DNA from: Rhodopseudomonas sp. | GTDB lineage: Bacteria; Pseudomonadota; Alphaproteobacteria; Rhizobiales; Xanthobacteraceae | Direction: 5' to 3' | NCBI RefSeq assembly: GCF_013377015.1 | Contig: NZ_JACABA010000001.1 | Span: forward strand, 765,554-829,553 | DNA: 64,000 nt | Shown: positions 44,888 through 52,949 of the stretch, piece after piece | Numbering within the stretch: the first letter of the stretch is position 1 | Layout of the letters: each line of letters begins with the position of its first letter | Program-made: the position numbers and the translations under genes | Notes under the pieces: generated by a model | The model's input: the letters and a program-made list of their open reading frames with translations, nothing else | Told to the model about the DNA's origin: nothing | Database searches by the model: none

Positions 44888-45859
44888 ATGCCGCGCAAGC
44901 CCGTCGCCAAAAAAATCGCCAAGACTGTCAAGAAAGTCAGCAAGACCGCCAAGGCGAAGCCTTCGATCCAGCACCGCATTCAGGCGGAAATGCTGGACAG
45001 CTTCGATGAGGAGCTGGAACTCGAGATCGACGACGATCGGCTCGACGCGCTGACCAATGAATTCGCCGGCCACACCCCGGAAGAGACGATCGACCGCCGC
45101 GTCTATTTCAAGGAGCTATTTCGCCTGCAGGGCGAACTGGTGAAATTGCAGAGCTGGGTGCAGCACCAGAAGCTGAAGGTGGTGGTGATCTTCGAGGGCC
45201 GCGATTCCGCCGGCAAGGGCGGCGTCATCAAGCGCATCACCCAGCGGCTCAATCCGCGGGTCTGTCGCGTCGCGGCACTGCCGGCGCCGAGCGAACGCGA
45301 GCGCACCCAATGGTACTTCCAGCGCTACGTCTCGCATCTGCCGGCCGGCGGCGAGATCGTGCTGTTCGACCGCAGCTGGTACAACCGGGCCGGGGTCGAG
45401 CGGGTGATGGGGTTCTGCAGCGAGGACGAGGTCGAGGAGTTTTTTCGCTCGGTGCCGGAATTCGAGCGCATGCTGGTGCGCTCCGGCACCATCCTGATCA
45501 AGTACTGGTTCTCGATCACCGACAGCGAGCAGAATCTGCGTTTCACGATGCGGATCAAAGATCCGCTCAAGCAGTGGAAACTCAGCCCGATGGACGTGCA
45601 ATCGCGCGCCCGGTGGGAGCAATACACCAAGGCAAAGGAGGCGATGCTGGAGCGTACCCACATCACCGAAGCGCCGTGGCATGTGGTGGAGGCCGTCGAC
45701 AAGAAGAAAGCGCGGTTGAATTGCATCGCGCATCTCTTGGAGCAGATCCCCTACAACGAAGTCCCCCACGATCCGGTCGTGCTGCCGCCGCGGATCCACC
45801 ATCCGGACTATCATCGCGCGCCGATCCCGGCGGCGATGTACGTGCCGGAGCGGTACTGA
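44888..45859 (+). CDS. ppk2: Polyphosphate kinase 2
   Basis: 323 residues with a Lys-rich N-terminal extension (about 1-25). The P-loop kinase fold is clear: Walker A EGRDSAGKGG (about 103-112), lid-region RTQWYFQRYVSHLPAGGE, and Walker B LFDRSWYNRAGVERVMGF (about 159-176). PPK2 enzymes transfer phosphate between polyphosphate and nucleotides, usually making GTP or ATP from the diphosphate. The single-domain length places it in class I (NDP kinase-like). A lone gene, followed by a half palindromic repeat. Confidence 0.95.
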   Translation: MPRKPVAKKIAKTVKKVSKTAKAKPSIQHRIQAEMLDSFDEELELEIDDDRLDALTNEFAGHTPEETIDRRVYFKELFRLQGELVKLQSWVQHQKLKVVVIFEGRDSAGKGGVIKRITQRLNPRVCRVAALPAPSERERTQWYFQRYVSHLPAGGEIVLFDRSWYNRAGVERVMGFCSEDEVEEFFRSVPEFERMLVRSGTILIKYWFSITDSEQNLRFTMRIKDPLKQWKLSPMDVQSRARWEQYTKAKEAMLERTHITEAPWHVVEAVDKKKARLNCIAHLLEQIPYNEVPHDPVVLPPRIHHPDYHRAPIPAAMYVPERY

Positions 45860-45888
45860 GGCGGTCTCTGTAGCGCAACCTCGATGGC

Positions 45889-45925
45889 GTCATTCCGGGG
45901 TGCGCGCAGGCCCGGAACGAGGTTT
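45889..45925. repeat. Half copy of the CGTCATTCCGGGG palindromic repeat
   Basis: GCGTCATTCCGGGG followed by ...GCCCGGAACGAGG gives a shorter, degenerate version of the element at 25523-25650, located 30 bp past ppk2. Confidence 0.55.
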
Positions 45926-46025
45926 CAATTGTTGATGCGAATTCAACCGTTGTCGTCGTTTGTTCACCAGCGGTCTGTATTGACCACGGCATCGCGAAGT
46001 CATGTCAATCAACCGGGAGAGTGAA

Positions 46026-46259
46026 ATGAGCGGTGAGCATTCCGAACTCGACGCGTTGCAGGCGGCCTACAAGGCCGCCGTGGAACAGTGGATTTTGGCG
46101 ATCCGGAAAGAGGAAGAGCTGGCTTCCGTCGACCATTCGGTGGCCAAGATCGATGCCTGGGAGCAGGCCCATCTCGACGAGGACGAGATCCGAAGCAACG
46201 TCCTGGCCGCGAAGGCGAAATACGAGGATGCGCTGCGCGAGACGATTTTCGGATTCTAG
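46026..46259 (+). CDS. Small acidic helical protein of unknown function
   Basis: 77 residues from the ATG at 46026, with GGGAGAGTG just upstream. It is soluble, acidic and predicted helical throughout (ELDALQAAYKAAVEQWILAI, SVAKIDAWEQAHLDEDEI, AKAKYEDALRETIFGF). No family is recognised. Its stop codon overlaps the stop of ymdB on the other strand within a shared CTAG at 46256-46259. Confidence 0.7.
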   Translation: MSGEHSELDALQAAYKAAVEQWILAIRKEEELASVDHSVAKIDAWEQAHLDEDEIRSNVLAAKAKYEDALRETIFGF

Positions 46260-47080
46260 CTCGCCCAGAACCCCGGCACCGCCGGCTCCAGCCGGCCGCC
46301 GATCCGCACCGGAGCGATCCGCAGCGCAAGGCCCGTTGAGTCGTCGGTCTCGACCGCGACGCCGCTCATCGTCGCCACGCCATTGGCCGGCTCGAACCGG
46401 CCCGACGGAATCCCGGTGGTGAAGCGGCGCAGCGGCTCGTCCTTGTGCATGCCGATCACCGAATCATAATCGCCGGTCATCCCGGCGTCGGTCATGTAGC
46501 CGGTGCCGCCGGGCAGAATTTGATGGTCGGCGGTCGGCACATGGGTGTGGGTGCCGACCACAAGGCTGGCGCGGCCGTCGCAGAAGAATCCCATGCCCTG
46601 CTTTTCGCTCGACGCCTCGCCGTGGAAATCGATCACGATGGCGTCGGCCGCTTCCATCAGCGGACAGGCGTCGAGCTCGCGACCGATCGCGCTGAACGGG
46701 TCGTTCAGCGGCTCCATGAACACCCGGCCCATCGCATTGATCACCAGCACGCGGGCGCCGTTCTTGGTCTCGACCAGCGCCGCGCCGCGGCCGGGGGTAT
46801 GGCGCGGGAAATTCAGCGGCCGGATCAGCCGCGGCGCGCGCTCGATGAACACCATCGCTTCCTTTTGATTCCATGCGTGGTTGCCGAGCGTCACCGCGTC
46901 GGCGCCGGCGTCGATGAAATCATTGTAGATCGCCTCGGTGATGCCGAAACCGCCGGCCGCATTCTCGCCGTTGACGATCACGCAATCCAGCTTCCAGTCG
47001 CGGATCGCGCCGGGCAAATGCTCGGCGATCGCGGTGCGGCCGGTCTTCCCGACCACGTCGCCGATGAACAAAATGCGCAA
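46256..47080 (-). CDS. ymdB: YmdB-type metallophosphoesterase (TIGR00282)
   Basis: 274 residues from a TTG start, 2 bp after the 5-formyl-THF cyclo-ligase stop. Metal-binding motifs of the family are intact: ILFIGDVVGKTGR at the N-terminus, NGENAAGGFG, LGNHAWN, IDFHGEASSEK, and VGTHTHVPTAD with the GYMTDAGMTGDY ending. YmdB proteins cleave 2',3'-cyclic nucleotides and influence biofilm and RNase function. A 28-bp piece of this gene (46340-46367) occurs again at 42936-42963. Confidence 0.93.
   Translation of the reverse strand: MRILFIGDVVGKTGRTAIAEHLPGAIRDWKLDCVIVNGENAAGGFGITEAIYNDFIDAGADAVTLGNHAWNQKEAMVFIERAPRLIRPLNFPRHTPGRGAALVETKNGARVLVINAMGRVFMEPLNDPFSAIGRELDACPLMEAADAIVIDFHGEASSEKQGMGFFCDGRASLVVGTHTHVPTADHQILPGGTGYMTDAGMTGDYDSVIGMHKDEPLRRFTTGIPSGRFEPANGVATMSGVAVETDDSTGLALRIAPVRIGGRLEPAVPGFWAS
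46340..46367. repeat. Second copy of the 28-bp direct repeat, within ymdB
   Basis: Exact match to 42936-42963. On the coding strand it encodes SGVAVETDD of YmdB, so this copy is the functional one and the other is the displaced fragment. Confidence 0.8.
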
Positions 47081-47082
47081 AA

Positions 47083-47670
47083 CTAGGGACTCCGGAAATC
47101 GAATGTGTCGGCTTCGGTTAGCACATAATCCAGGCCGACGTCGTGCGCGGAGGCCGGGACCGCCTCGATTTGCTGCATGGCAAAGCCGACGCCGACCGCG
47201 ATCACGCGCTGGCTTTGCCGCAATTGCGCGATCGATCGATCGTAATGCCCGGCGCCATAGCCGATGCGATGACCGAGCCGGTCGAAGGCGGCGAGCGGCA
47301 CCAGCATGATGTCAGGACTGAGTTCGGGCGCGTCGGGCGGCGGCTCGCTGGTGCCGAATTGGCCGCGGATCAGGTCGTCGCCCGGCGCCCAGGCGCGGAA
47401 TCGCAGCGGCAGGTCGCGCGCCACGATCGCCGGCAGGGCCAATCGCGCGCCACGCGCCGCGAGTGCCTGCATCAGCGGCTTGGGATCGAGTTCGCCACGC
47501 ATCGCCACATAGCCGGAAACCACCGAACCGGGCGCGACCTGAAACGGCAGCCCCCGCGCGGCCAGCGCACTCGCCGCGGCGGCACGCTGCTCGGCGCCGA
47601 GCGCATCGCGCCGCGCCAAAGCAGCAGCCCGCAACGCGGTTTTCGAGGTGGTTTCGGCCAGATCGGACAT
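47083..47670 (-). CDS. 5-formyltetrahydrofolate cyclo-ligase
   Basis: 195 residues. The family signature GYGAGHYDRSIAQL is near residue 135, preceded by LVPLAAFDRLGHRI; the N-terminal ALRAAALARRDAL helix binds the polyglutamyl substrate. The enzyme converts 5-formyl-THF to 5,10-methenyl-THF at the cost of ATP. In many proteobacteria it lies directly downstream of the 6S RNA gene, as here, and may be co-transcribed with it. Confidence 0.92.
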   Translation of the reverse strand: MSDLAETTSKTALRAAALARRDALGAEQRAAAASALAARGLPFQVAPGSVVSGYVAMRGELDPKPLMQALAARGARLALPAIVARDLPLRFRAWAPGDDLIRGQFGTSEPPPDAPELSPDIMLVPLAAFDRLGHRIGYGAGHYDRSIAQLRQSQRVIAVGVGFAMQQIEAVPASAHDVGLDYVLTEADTFDFRSP

Positions 47671-47740
47671 GCGCGCCTATAGGCCGGCGGCGCCGGCCGC
47701 GACAGCAACGCAGCACGGCTAGGCGGGGAACCGCCGCCAG

Positions 47741-47885
47741 AAAAGAAAAGTGCGAAGCCGCAATGGCCGTTGGAGCGCTCGATCCCGGAGTTCCCTACGA
47801 AAGTAGGTGGGCACCATGTAGCCAAGTCCACGGACCTGGCCAGGGACAGTTCCCTTAAGGATCGATAAGGCCCCGGGGATATGTG
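47741..47885 (-). ncRNA. ssrS: 6S RNA (SsrS)
   Basis: The minus strand upstream of the cyclo-ligase gene folds like 6S RNA. A 5' strand with CGATCC pairs with GGGATCG near the 3' side. A central bubble carries the small 3'-strand hairpin CCTAC-TTTC-GTAGG, and an outer stem pairs GGCC with GGCC. It ends in TGCG-GCTT-CGCA followed by CTTTTCTTTT, a terminator. 6S RNA sequesters housekeeping RNA polymerase by mimicking an open promoter. Exact ends are estimated; the call rests on fold and gene neighbourhood, not on a covariance-model search. Confidence 0.75.
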
Positions 47886-48049
47886 GCTCCTGACGCGCGA
47901 CACAGCTTCGCCCCGCCAATGTAGCTACGATGATGCCGCCACGCCAGCAGTAAGAGCGGCGCGCGGGACGGCCATACGCCGGCGGTGCGACGAATCCCTG
48001 ACGTGGCGGCAGGTTTTCCGCTATCAAGGCGCGGTGTCCAACCTTCGCC

Positions 48050-48538
48050 ATGAAAACCGGCGATCTGGACGGGCTAGTCAACCGGATCACCATGGCCTCG
48101 AATTCAAGCACCAGCATCGCCCGCAAGGCCCGCACCAAGGCCGAGGCCGATTTTGCCACCTGGCTGATGATGGCCAAGCTCGGCAGCTTCGACGACCTGC
48201 CCGCCAACGCCCAGAAGGTGCTGACCGGGTATCGCAGCCGGCTGGACCGGATGAGCGAGACCGACTCCAAGGCGATCGCGGTGCGCGAGACCTATCAGGC
48301 CTATTTCAGCGAGATGGGCGGCACCGGCGAGGCGCCGGAACCGGAGCCGCGCAAGCCAACCACCGAGGACAATGTGGTGCGGTTTCAGAAGCCGCCCCCG
48401 CCGAAACCAAAACCGACAGTCACGGCGGCGCGCGGCGCTCGCCCGCCCGGCGCCGGCCCGCACCGGCCGGTCCCGGCGCTGCTGATCTTCGCCGCCATGG
48501 TGGCGCTGATCGCCGTCTACAAGTTTCTGACCCGGTAG
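48050..48538 (+). CDS. Hypothetical C-terminally anchored membrane protein
   Basis: 162 residues from the ATG at 48050, or 148 from 48092. The N-terminal 80 residues are helical and charged (ARKARTKAEADFATWLMMAK, YRSRLDRMSETDSKAIAVRE). A Pro/Lys/Arg-rich linker follows (PPPPKPKPTV), and the C-terminus is one transmembrane helix (PALLIFAAMVALIAVYKFL) two residues from the end. This is the layout of a tail-anchored cytoplasmic protein. No family was recognised. Confidence 0.65.
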   Translation: MKTGDLDGLVNRITMASNSSTSIARKARTKAEADFATWLMMAKLGSFDDLPANAQKVLTGYRSRLDRMSETDSKAIAVRETYQAYFSEMGGTGEAPEPEPRKPTTEDNVVRFQKPPPPKPKPTVTAARGARPPGAGPHRPVPALLIFAAMVALIAVYKFLTR

Positions 48539-48571
48539 CCCCCAAGCCTGCGACCGGCAACGATGCGCCGT

Positions 48572-48748
48572 TCAGCGCTGTGGCGGCGGTCGTGGCTTGA
48601 TCTTGCTCACCACGCGAGGCCGCACCGGGATGATGCCGCCGAGATAGCGCATCAGGCGAACCACCCACAGCAGCGCATACGACCCGATCGCCAGCGCAAG
48701 CAACAGCCGTACCGCGATCTGAAATAGATTGAGCTCTTCACCAGGCAT
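48572..48748 (-). CDS. Small single-pass membrane protein, 58 residues
   Basis: 58 residues with GAGGTGAC upstream of the ATG. One hydrophobic helix (about 9-33, FQIAVRLLLALAIGSYALL) is followed by a basic, proline-rich C-terminus (PVRPRVVSKIKPRPPPQR). No family was recognised. It is convergent with the tail-anchored protein gene, 33 bp apart. Confidence 0.62.
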   Translation of the reverse strand: MPGEELNLFQIAVRLLLALAIGSYALLWVVRLMRYLGGIIPVRPRVVSKIKPRPPPQR

Positions 48749-48994
48749 TGCGTCACCTCATGAGTCTCATCGACGGCTAGCAAGGAAAACGGTTCCAGAC
48801 TGAGCAAAACCGGATGGCTCCGCCACAACATTTCGAGAGGTCCGGATGGATCGGGACAAGATGGGCGAAGCCCCGACGATCGGACATCGTTCGGCAGCGC
48901 CGCCAAACTACCCGCAGCGCGCCCGATCGCCGGCCACGCCGCTGAGCCAGACCGGCTTTTCGAACCCTCCGAGTCGGTCGAAATCCTCGGTCCG

Positions 48995-49483
48995 TTATTG
49001 GCCAGCCCCCAACAGCAGCCAGCGCGGGGTCTTCGCCGCATAGGCGGTCCAATCCGCGCCGAACCGGGCGGCGAGATGGCGCTCCTCACGGCGGATCGCC
49101 AGCCGGTCGACGATCATCGCCGAGAGGAAACCGCCTGCCACGAACCAGGAATTGCCGTACGCCAGGCCGATCCCGATCAGCAGCAGCGTGTTGGCGAGAT
49201 AGATCGGGTTGCGGCTGAAGCGAAACGGCCCCCAGGTCACCAGCAGATCGGCGGCGCGGTTCGGCATGATGTTGGTATTGGCGCGGCGCATGGTCATGAT
49301 CGCCCAAAGGTCGAGCGCGATCCCGGCCAGCAGCGTCGCCATGCCGATCGTTGTCGGCCACAAACCGTCCAGCGCCGCAAGCGGCAGCAACCGGCCCAGC
49401 GCAATCGCCAGCAACGCAGTCGCCGTTAACACCAGCGGCGGCCACGGCACAACGTTGGGGGGCGCGCTGTCATTGACGGTCAT
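48995..49483 (-). CDS. Isoprenylcysteine carboxyl methyltransferase-like membrane protein
   Basis: 162 residues from the ATG at 49483, with GGAGG 5 nt upstream. Several membrane helices and the ICMT/PEMT C-terminal signature are present (VTWGPFRFSRNPIYLANTLL, REERHLAARFGADWTAYAA). Members methylate isoprenoid or lipid groups using S-adenosylmethionine at the membrane; the substrate here is unknown. The conserved RNP-Y and the EE pair needed for cofactor binding are visible. Confidence 0.85.
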   Translation of the reverse strand: MTVNDSAPPNVVPWPPLVLTATALLAIALGRLLPLAALDGLWPTTIGMATLLAGIALDLWAIMTMRRANTNIMPNRAADLLVTWGPFRFSRNPIYLANTLLLIGIGLAYGNSWFVAGGFLSAMIVDRLAIRREERHLAARFGADWTAYAAKTPRWLLLGAGQ

Positions 49484-49749
49484 CAGAACCTCCATCGTTC
49501 GCCGGTCATGCCGCTGATCGCGATGTTGTGGCCGGAACGCCGCCCGCTTCAAGCTGCGTTGCGTCATACCTTCGTCCCGTCGCATGCTCCAGCGAAAGCG
49601 CCGCGGCGTCGCAGCCGGCTGTCCGACGCGCGACCCACAGGACAAAGACGGCGCGATTGCCGAGGTCACCCGGTCTGTGCTGGAATGCCGCCGCGCCGGC
49701 GTTTCGACGTCGCGCCAACAACGCTGTCAAAGCAGGGGGGGAGCCATCC

Positions 49750-52035
49750 ATGGACGCGAGCAACGCTGCGTTTGGCGGCAAGATCGGCAAGACCATCGCC
49801 GACTCCAAGCCGTGGTGGCCGGACAGCCCCGCTCCCCCGGCGGGCGCGCCCAACATCCTGGTGGTACTGTTCGACGATGTCGGCTTTTCGGATTTCGGCT
49901 GCTACGGCTCGCCGATCAAAACCCCAACGATCGACCGGCTGGCGGCCGAAGGCGTGCGCTACACCGGCTTTCACACCACCGCGATGTGCTCGACCACGCG
50001 CGCCGCATTGCTGACCGGCCGCAACCATCACTCGGTCGGCGTCGGCTGCCTGGCGAATTTCGACTCGGGCTATCCGGGCTATCGCGGCAAGATCGCGCGC
50101 GAGGCCGGCACGCTGGCGGAAATGCTCAAGGCCCACGCCTATCGCAACTACATGGTCGGCAAATGGCACGTCACGCCGCTGACCGAGACCGGCGCCACCG
50201 GGCCGTTCGACGGCTGGCCGCTGGGCCGCGGCTTCGACCGGTTCTACGGCTTTCTCGACGCCGAGACCGATCAATTCGCGCCGGAACTGGTGTCGGACAA
50301 TACCCCGATCGACCCGCCCGGCACCTTCGCCACCGGCTATCATCTCACCTCAGACCTGATCGACCAGTCGATCCGCTTCATCGCCGACCACATCGCCGAC
50401 CGGCCGGAGCTGCCGTGGCTGACCTGGGTCGCACTCGGTGCCTGCCACGCGCCGCATCAGGCGCCGATGGAGATCATCAGGAGCTACGACGAGGTGTTCG
50501 CGCATGGCTGGGACGTCGAGCGCGAGCAGCGGATGGCGCGGCAAAAGGCGATGGGGATCGTGCCAGCCGAGACCGGGATGCCGCCGCGCAATGACGGCGT
50601 CAAGGCGTGGGACGCGCACAGCGCCGACGAGCAGCGCGTGTTCACGCGGCTGCAGGCGGCGTTCGCCGGCATGCTCGACCATGCCGACCGGCATCTGGCG
50701 CGGCTGGTCGATTTTCTCGAGACCGCGGGCGTGCGCGACAACACGCTGATCCTGGTGCTGTCCGACAACGGCGCCAGCCAGGAAGGCGGCCCGCTCGGCC
50801 TCGTCAACGCGATGGGGCCGTACAACTTCCGCCCCGAATCGATGCCCGACAAGGTGAAGCGGATCGACGACATCGGCGGCCCCGACTCGCATTCCAACTT
50901 TCCGCACGGCTGGGCGATGGCCTCGAACACGCCTTTGCGGCGCTACAAGCAGAACACCCATGGCGGCGGGATTCGCGATCCGTTCGTGGCGAGCTGGCCC
51001 AACAAGCTGCCGGCGCGCGGCGAATTGCGCCATCAATTCGTTCACGCCACCGATCTGGTGCCGACGCTGCTGGAGCTGATCGGCATAGCCGCGCCAGCCG
51101 TGTTCGCCGGCGTCGCGCAGATGCCGCTCGAGGGCGAGAGCTTTGCCAAATCGCTGACTAACCCGGCGGCGCCGTCGCGCGAACTGCCGCAATATTTCGA
51201 AATGTTCGGCCATCGCGGATTGTGGCACCGGGGCTGGAAGGCGGTGGCGTATCATCCGCCGGGCACGCCGTTCGACACCGACAAATGGGAGCTGTTTCAC
51301 CTCGATCGGGATTTCTCCGAAGTCCACGATCTGGCGGAGGCGGAGCCGGACCGGCTGGCGCAGATGATCGCGGTGTGGTGGGACGAGGCCGAGCAGCACA
51401 ATGTGCTGCCGCTCGACGACCGCTTCGGACCGCGCTTTGCCGAGAACGCGGCGCGGTTTCATGGCGCGCGGCGCAACTTCGTGTTTCACGCCGGAATGGG
51501 CCACGTGCCGACCGACGTCGCGCCCGACGTCCGCAGCCGCAGCTACAGCATCGAGGCGCATGTCGAGATCGATGCGCCGGGCGCCGAGGGCGTACTGATC
51601 GCCCACGGCGACGCGACCTCGGGCTACAGCCTTTACATCAAGGACAACCGGCTGATGCACGATCTCAACATCGGCGGCCATCATCACGTGGTGACCTCGG
51701 ATCGCGATGTGCCCACCGGCCCGCACCGGTTCGGCGTCCGGGTCGAACGGCTGCGCCGCAAGGAGCCGCCAGCAAAAGGCGCGCGGACCGGAGTCAGCGC
51801 CTACACACTCACCATCGACGGCGAGCCCGCGGGAACGATCGAGACCCAGCTCGGATTTCACAATCTGATCTCATGGTCCGGACTCGACATTGGCCGCGAC
51901 CGCGGCAGCCCGGTGTCGCACTACGCCGAGCCGTTCGAATTCACCGCCAGGCTGCTGCGGGTCGAGGTCGCGATGTACACCGATCAGGAGCTCGATGGCG
52001 AAGGCATCGCCAACGCCGAGATGGCGCGGCAGTAG
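49750..52035 (+). CDS. Arylsulfatase (type I, formylglycine-dependent)
   Basis: 761 residues from the ATG at 49750 with GGGGGGAG upstream; the open frame before it looks non-coding. The sulfatase active site reads CSTTRAALLTGR with Cys80 as the residue converted to formylglycine. Metal ligands are Asp42/Asp43 in VVLFDDVGFSDFG and the LSDNGAS pair, with GKWH near 137-140. The C-terminal 200 residues form an extra beta-rich domain beyond the usual fold. There is no signal peptide, so it acts in the cytoplasm. No formylglycine-generating enzyme gene is in the window. It hydrolyses aryl or other sulfate esters. Confidence 0.92.
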   Translation: MDASNAAFGGKIGKTIADSKPWWPDSPAPPAGAPNILVVLFDDVGFSDFGCYGSPIKTPTIDRLAAEGVRYTGFHTTAMCSTTRAALLTGRNHHSVGVGCLANFDSGYPGYRGKIAREAGTLAEMLKAHAYRNYMVGKWHVTPLTETGATGPFDGWPLGRGFDRFYGFLDAETDQFAPELVSDNTPIDPPGTFATGYHLTSDLIDQSIRFIADHIADRPELPWLTWVALGACHAPHQAPMEIIRSYDEVFAHGWDVEREQRMARQKAMGIVPAETGMPPRNDGVKAWDAHSADEQRVFTRLQAAFAGMLDHADRHLARLVDFLETAGVRDNTLILVLSDNGASQEGGPLGLVNAMGPYNFRPESMPDKVKRIDDIGGPDSHSNFPHGWAMASNTPLRRYKQNTHGGGIRDPFVASWPNKLPARGELRHQFVHATDLVPTLLELIGIAAPAVFAGVAQMPLEGESFAKSLTNPAAPSRELPQYFEMFGHRGLWHRGWKAVAYHPPGTPFDTDKWELFHLDRDFSEVHDLAEAEPDRLAQMIAVWWDEAEQHNVLPLDDRFGPRFAENAARFHGARRNFVFHAGMGHVPTDVAPDVRSRSYSIEAHVEIDAPGAEGVLIAHGDATSGYSLYIKDNRLMHDLNIGGHHHVVTSDRDVPTGPHRFGVRVERLRRKEPPAKGARTGVSAYTLTIDGEPAGTIETQLGFHNLISWSGLDIGRDRGSPVSHYAEPFEFTARLLRVEVAMYTDQELDGEGIANAEMARQ

Positions 52036-52045
52036 GGTCGAATGA

Positions 52046-52705
52046 CTATCCCGTCGCGCGCTCGGTCAGCCCGTTCTGCTTCAGCCGCCAGATCAGCAGG
52101 TCAAGCCGGTCCTGGCCGAAGAACGGTTCGCCCTTGAATACGAAGGTCGGCACGCCCCAATGCCCCGACGCGGCGTGATCGCGCTCGTTGCCGCGGATCG
52201 TCTCGTCGAATTTCTCGATATCGGCGGCGATCTCGGCTTCCAGCACTGCGAGGTCGAGACCGGCGCGCGCGGCCGCCTTGGCGAGGTGATCGCCCTGATG
52301 CCAGTTGTCGACGCTGCCGTCATACAGCACGCTGCTGACTTCGCGGATGAAGGCGAGACCGCGACCGTGCAGTTGTGCTGCGGCACCGAGCCGGGTCAGC
52401 CGCGAAATGAACGGCTGCTCCGTCGCCACTTCCAGCGTCTGCATATTCTGGACGATCGGATCGGGGCGCGGAAAGCGGAACGGGATGCCCTCGCTTTGCG
52501 CGACCCGCCAGCTATCCAGCACCACGTAGCGGGCGAAGCGCGGGTCGGTGCGTTTGAAGAAGGTCGGATCGCGCACCGCCAACGGATAGACCGGTCGGGC
52601 ATTGATGCTGAAATCATACAGCGCCACCAGCCGCATTGCCTTCGGCAGCGCCAGGTAGCTGTACGGACTGCGGAACGACCAGAACAGATCCACGCTGAGC
52701 GTCAC
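52046..52705 (-). CDS. 2-hydroxychromene-2-carboxylate isomerase-like (DsbA-fold) protein
   Basis: 219 residues from a GTG start with GAGG 6 nt upstream. It is a kappa-class GST/DsbA fold: DLFWSFRSPYSYLALP at the N-terminus, where a serine replaces redox cysteines, and the cis-proline region GVPTFVFKGEPFFGQDRLDL at the C-terminus. The best-known relative isomerises hydroxychromene carboxylate to benzalpyruvate in naphthalene breakdown, using glutathione. The real substrate is open. It converges on the arylsulfatase gene, with 10 bp between stops. Confidence 0.82.
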   Translation of the reverse strand: MTLSVDLFWSFRSPYSYLALPKAMRLVALYDFSINARPVYPLAVRDPTFFKRTDPRFARYVVLDSWRVAQSEGIPFRFPRPDPIVQNMQTLEVATEQPFISRLTRLGAAAQLHGRGLAFIREVSSVLYDGSVDNWHQGDHLAKAAARAGLDLAVLEAEIAADIEKFDETIRGNERDHAASGHWGVPTFVFKGEPFFGQDRLDLLIWRLKQNGLTERATG

Positions 52706-52949
52706 GCTGCACCTCGCGAGGTGGGGCAAATTGACAAATCCATCTGGCGTTCTCCCGTGTCCGGCCGGTCGCGCTGCCGCCGTTGTTTGTGATCGGCGCA
52801 GATTCGCGGCGCGATCGCGCGGCACACTAGCAATTGATCCGGTTCTATTGCTAGATGCCCGTAATCGCAGGGCTGATGTCGTCGCCGCGGATCCCAACAA
52901 GATCGGCGATCAGCATCAAGAACAGCTGCGTGCCAACGGGAGGAAAACC

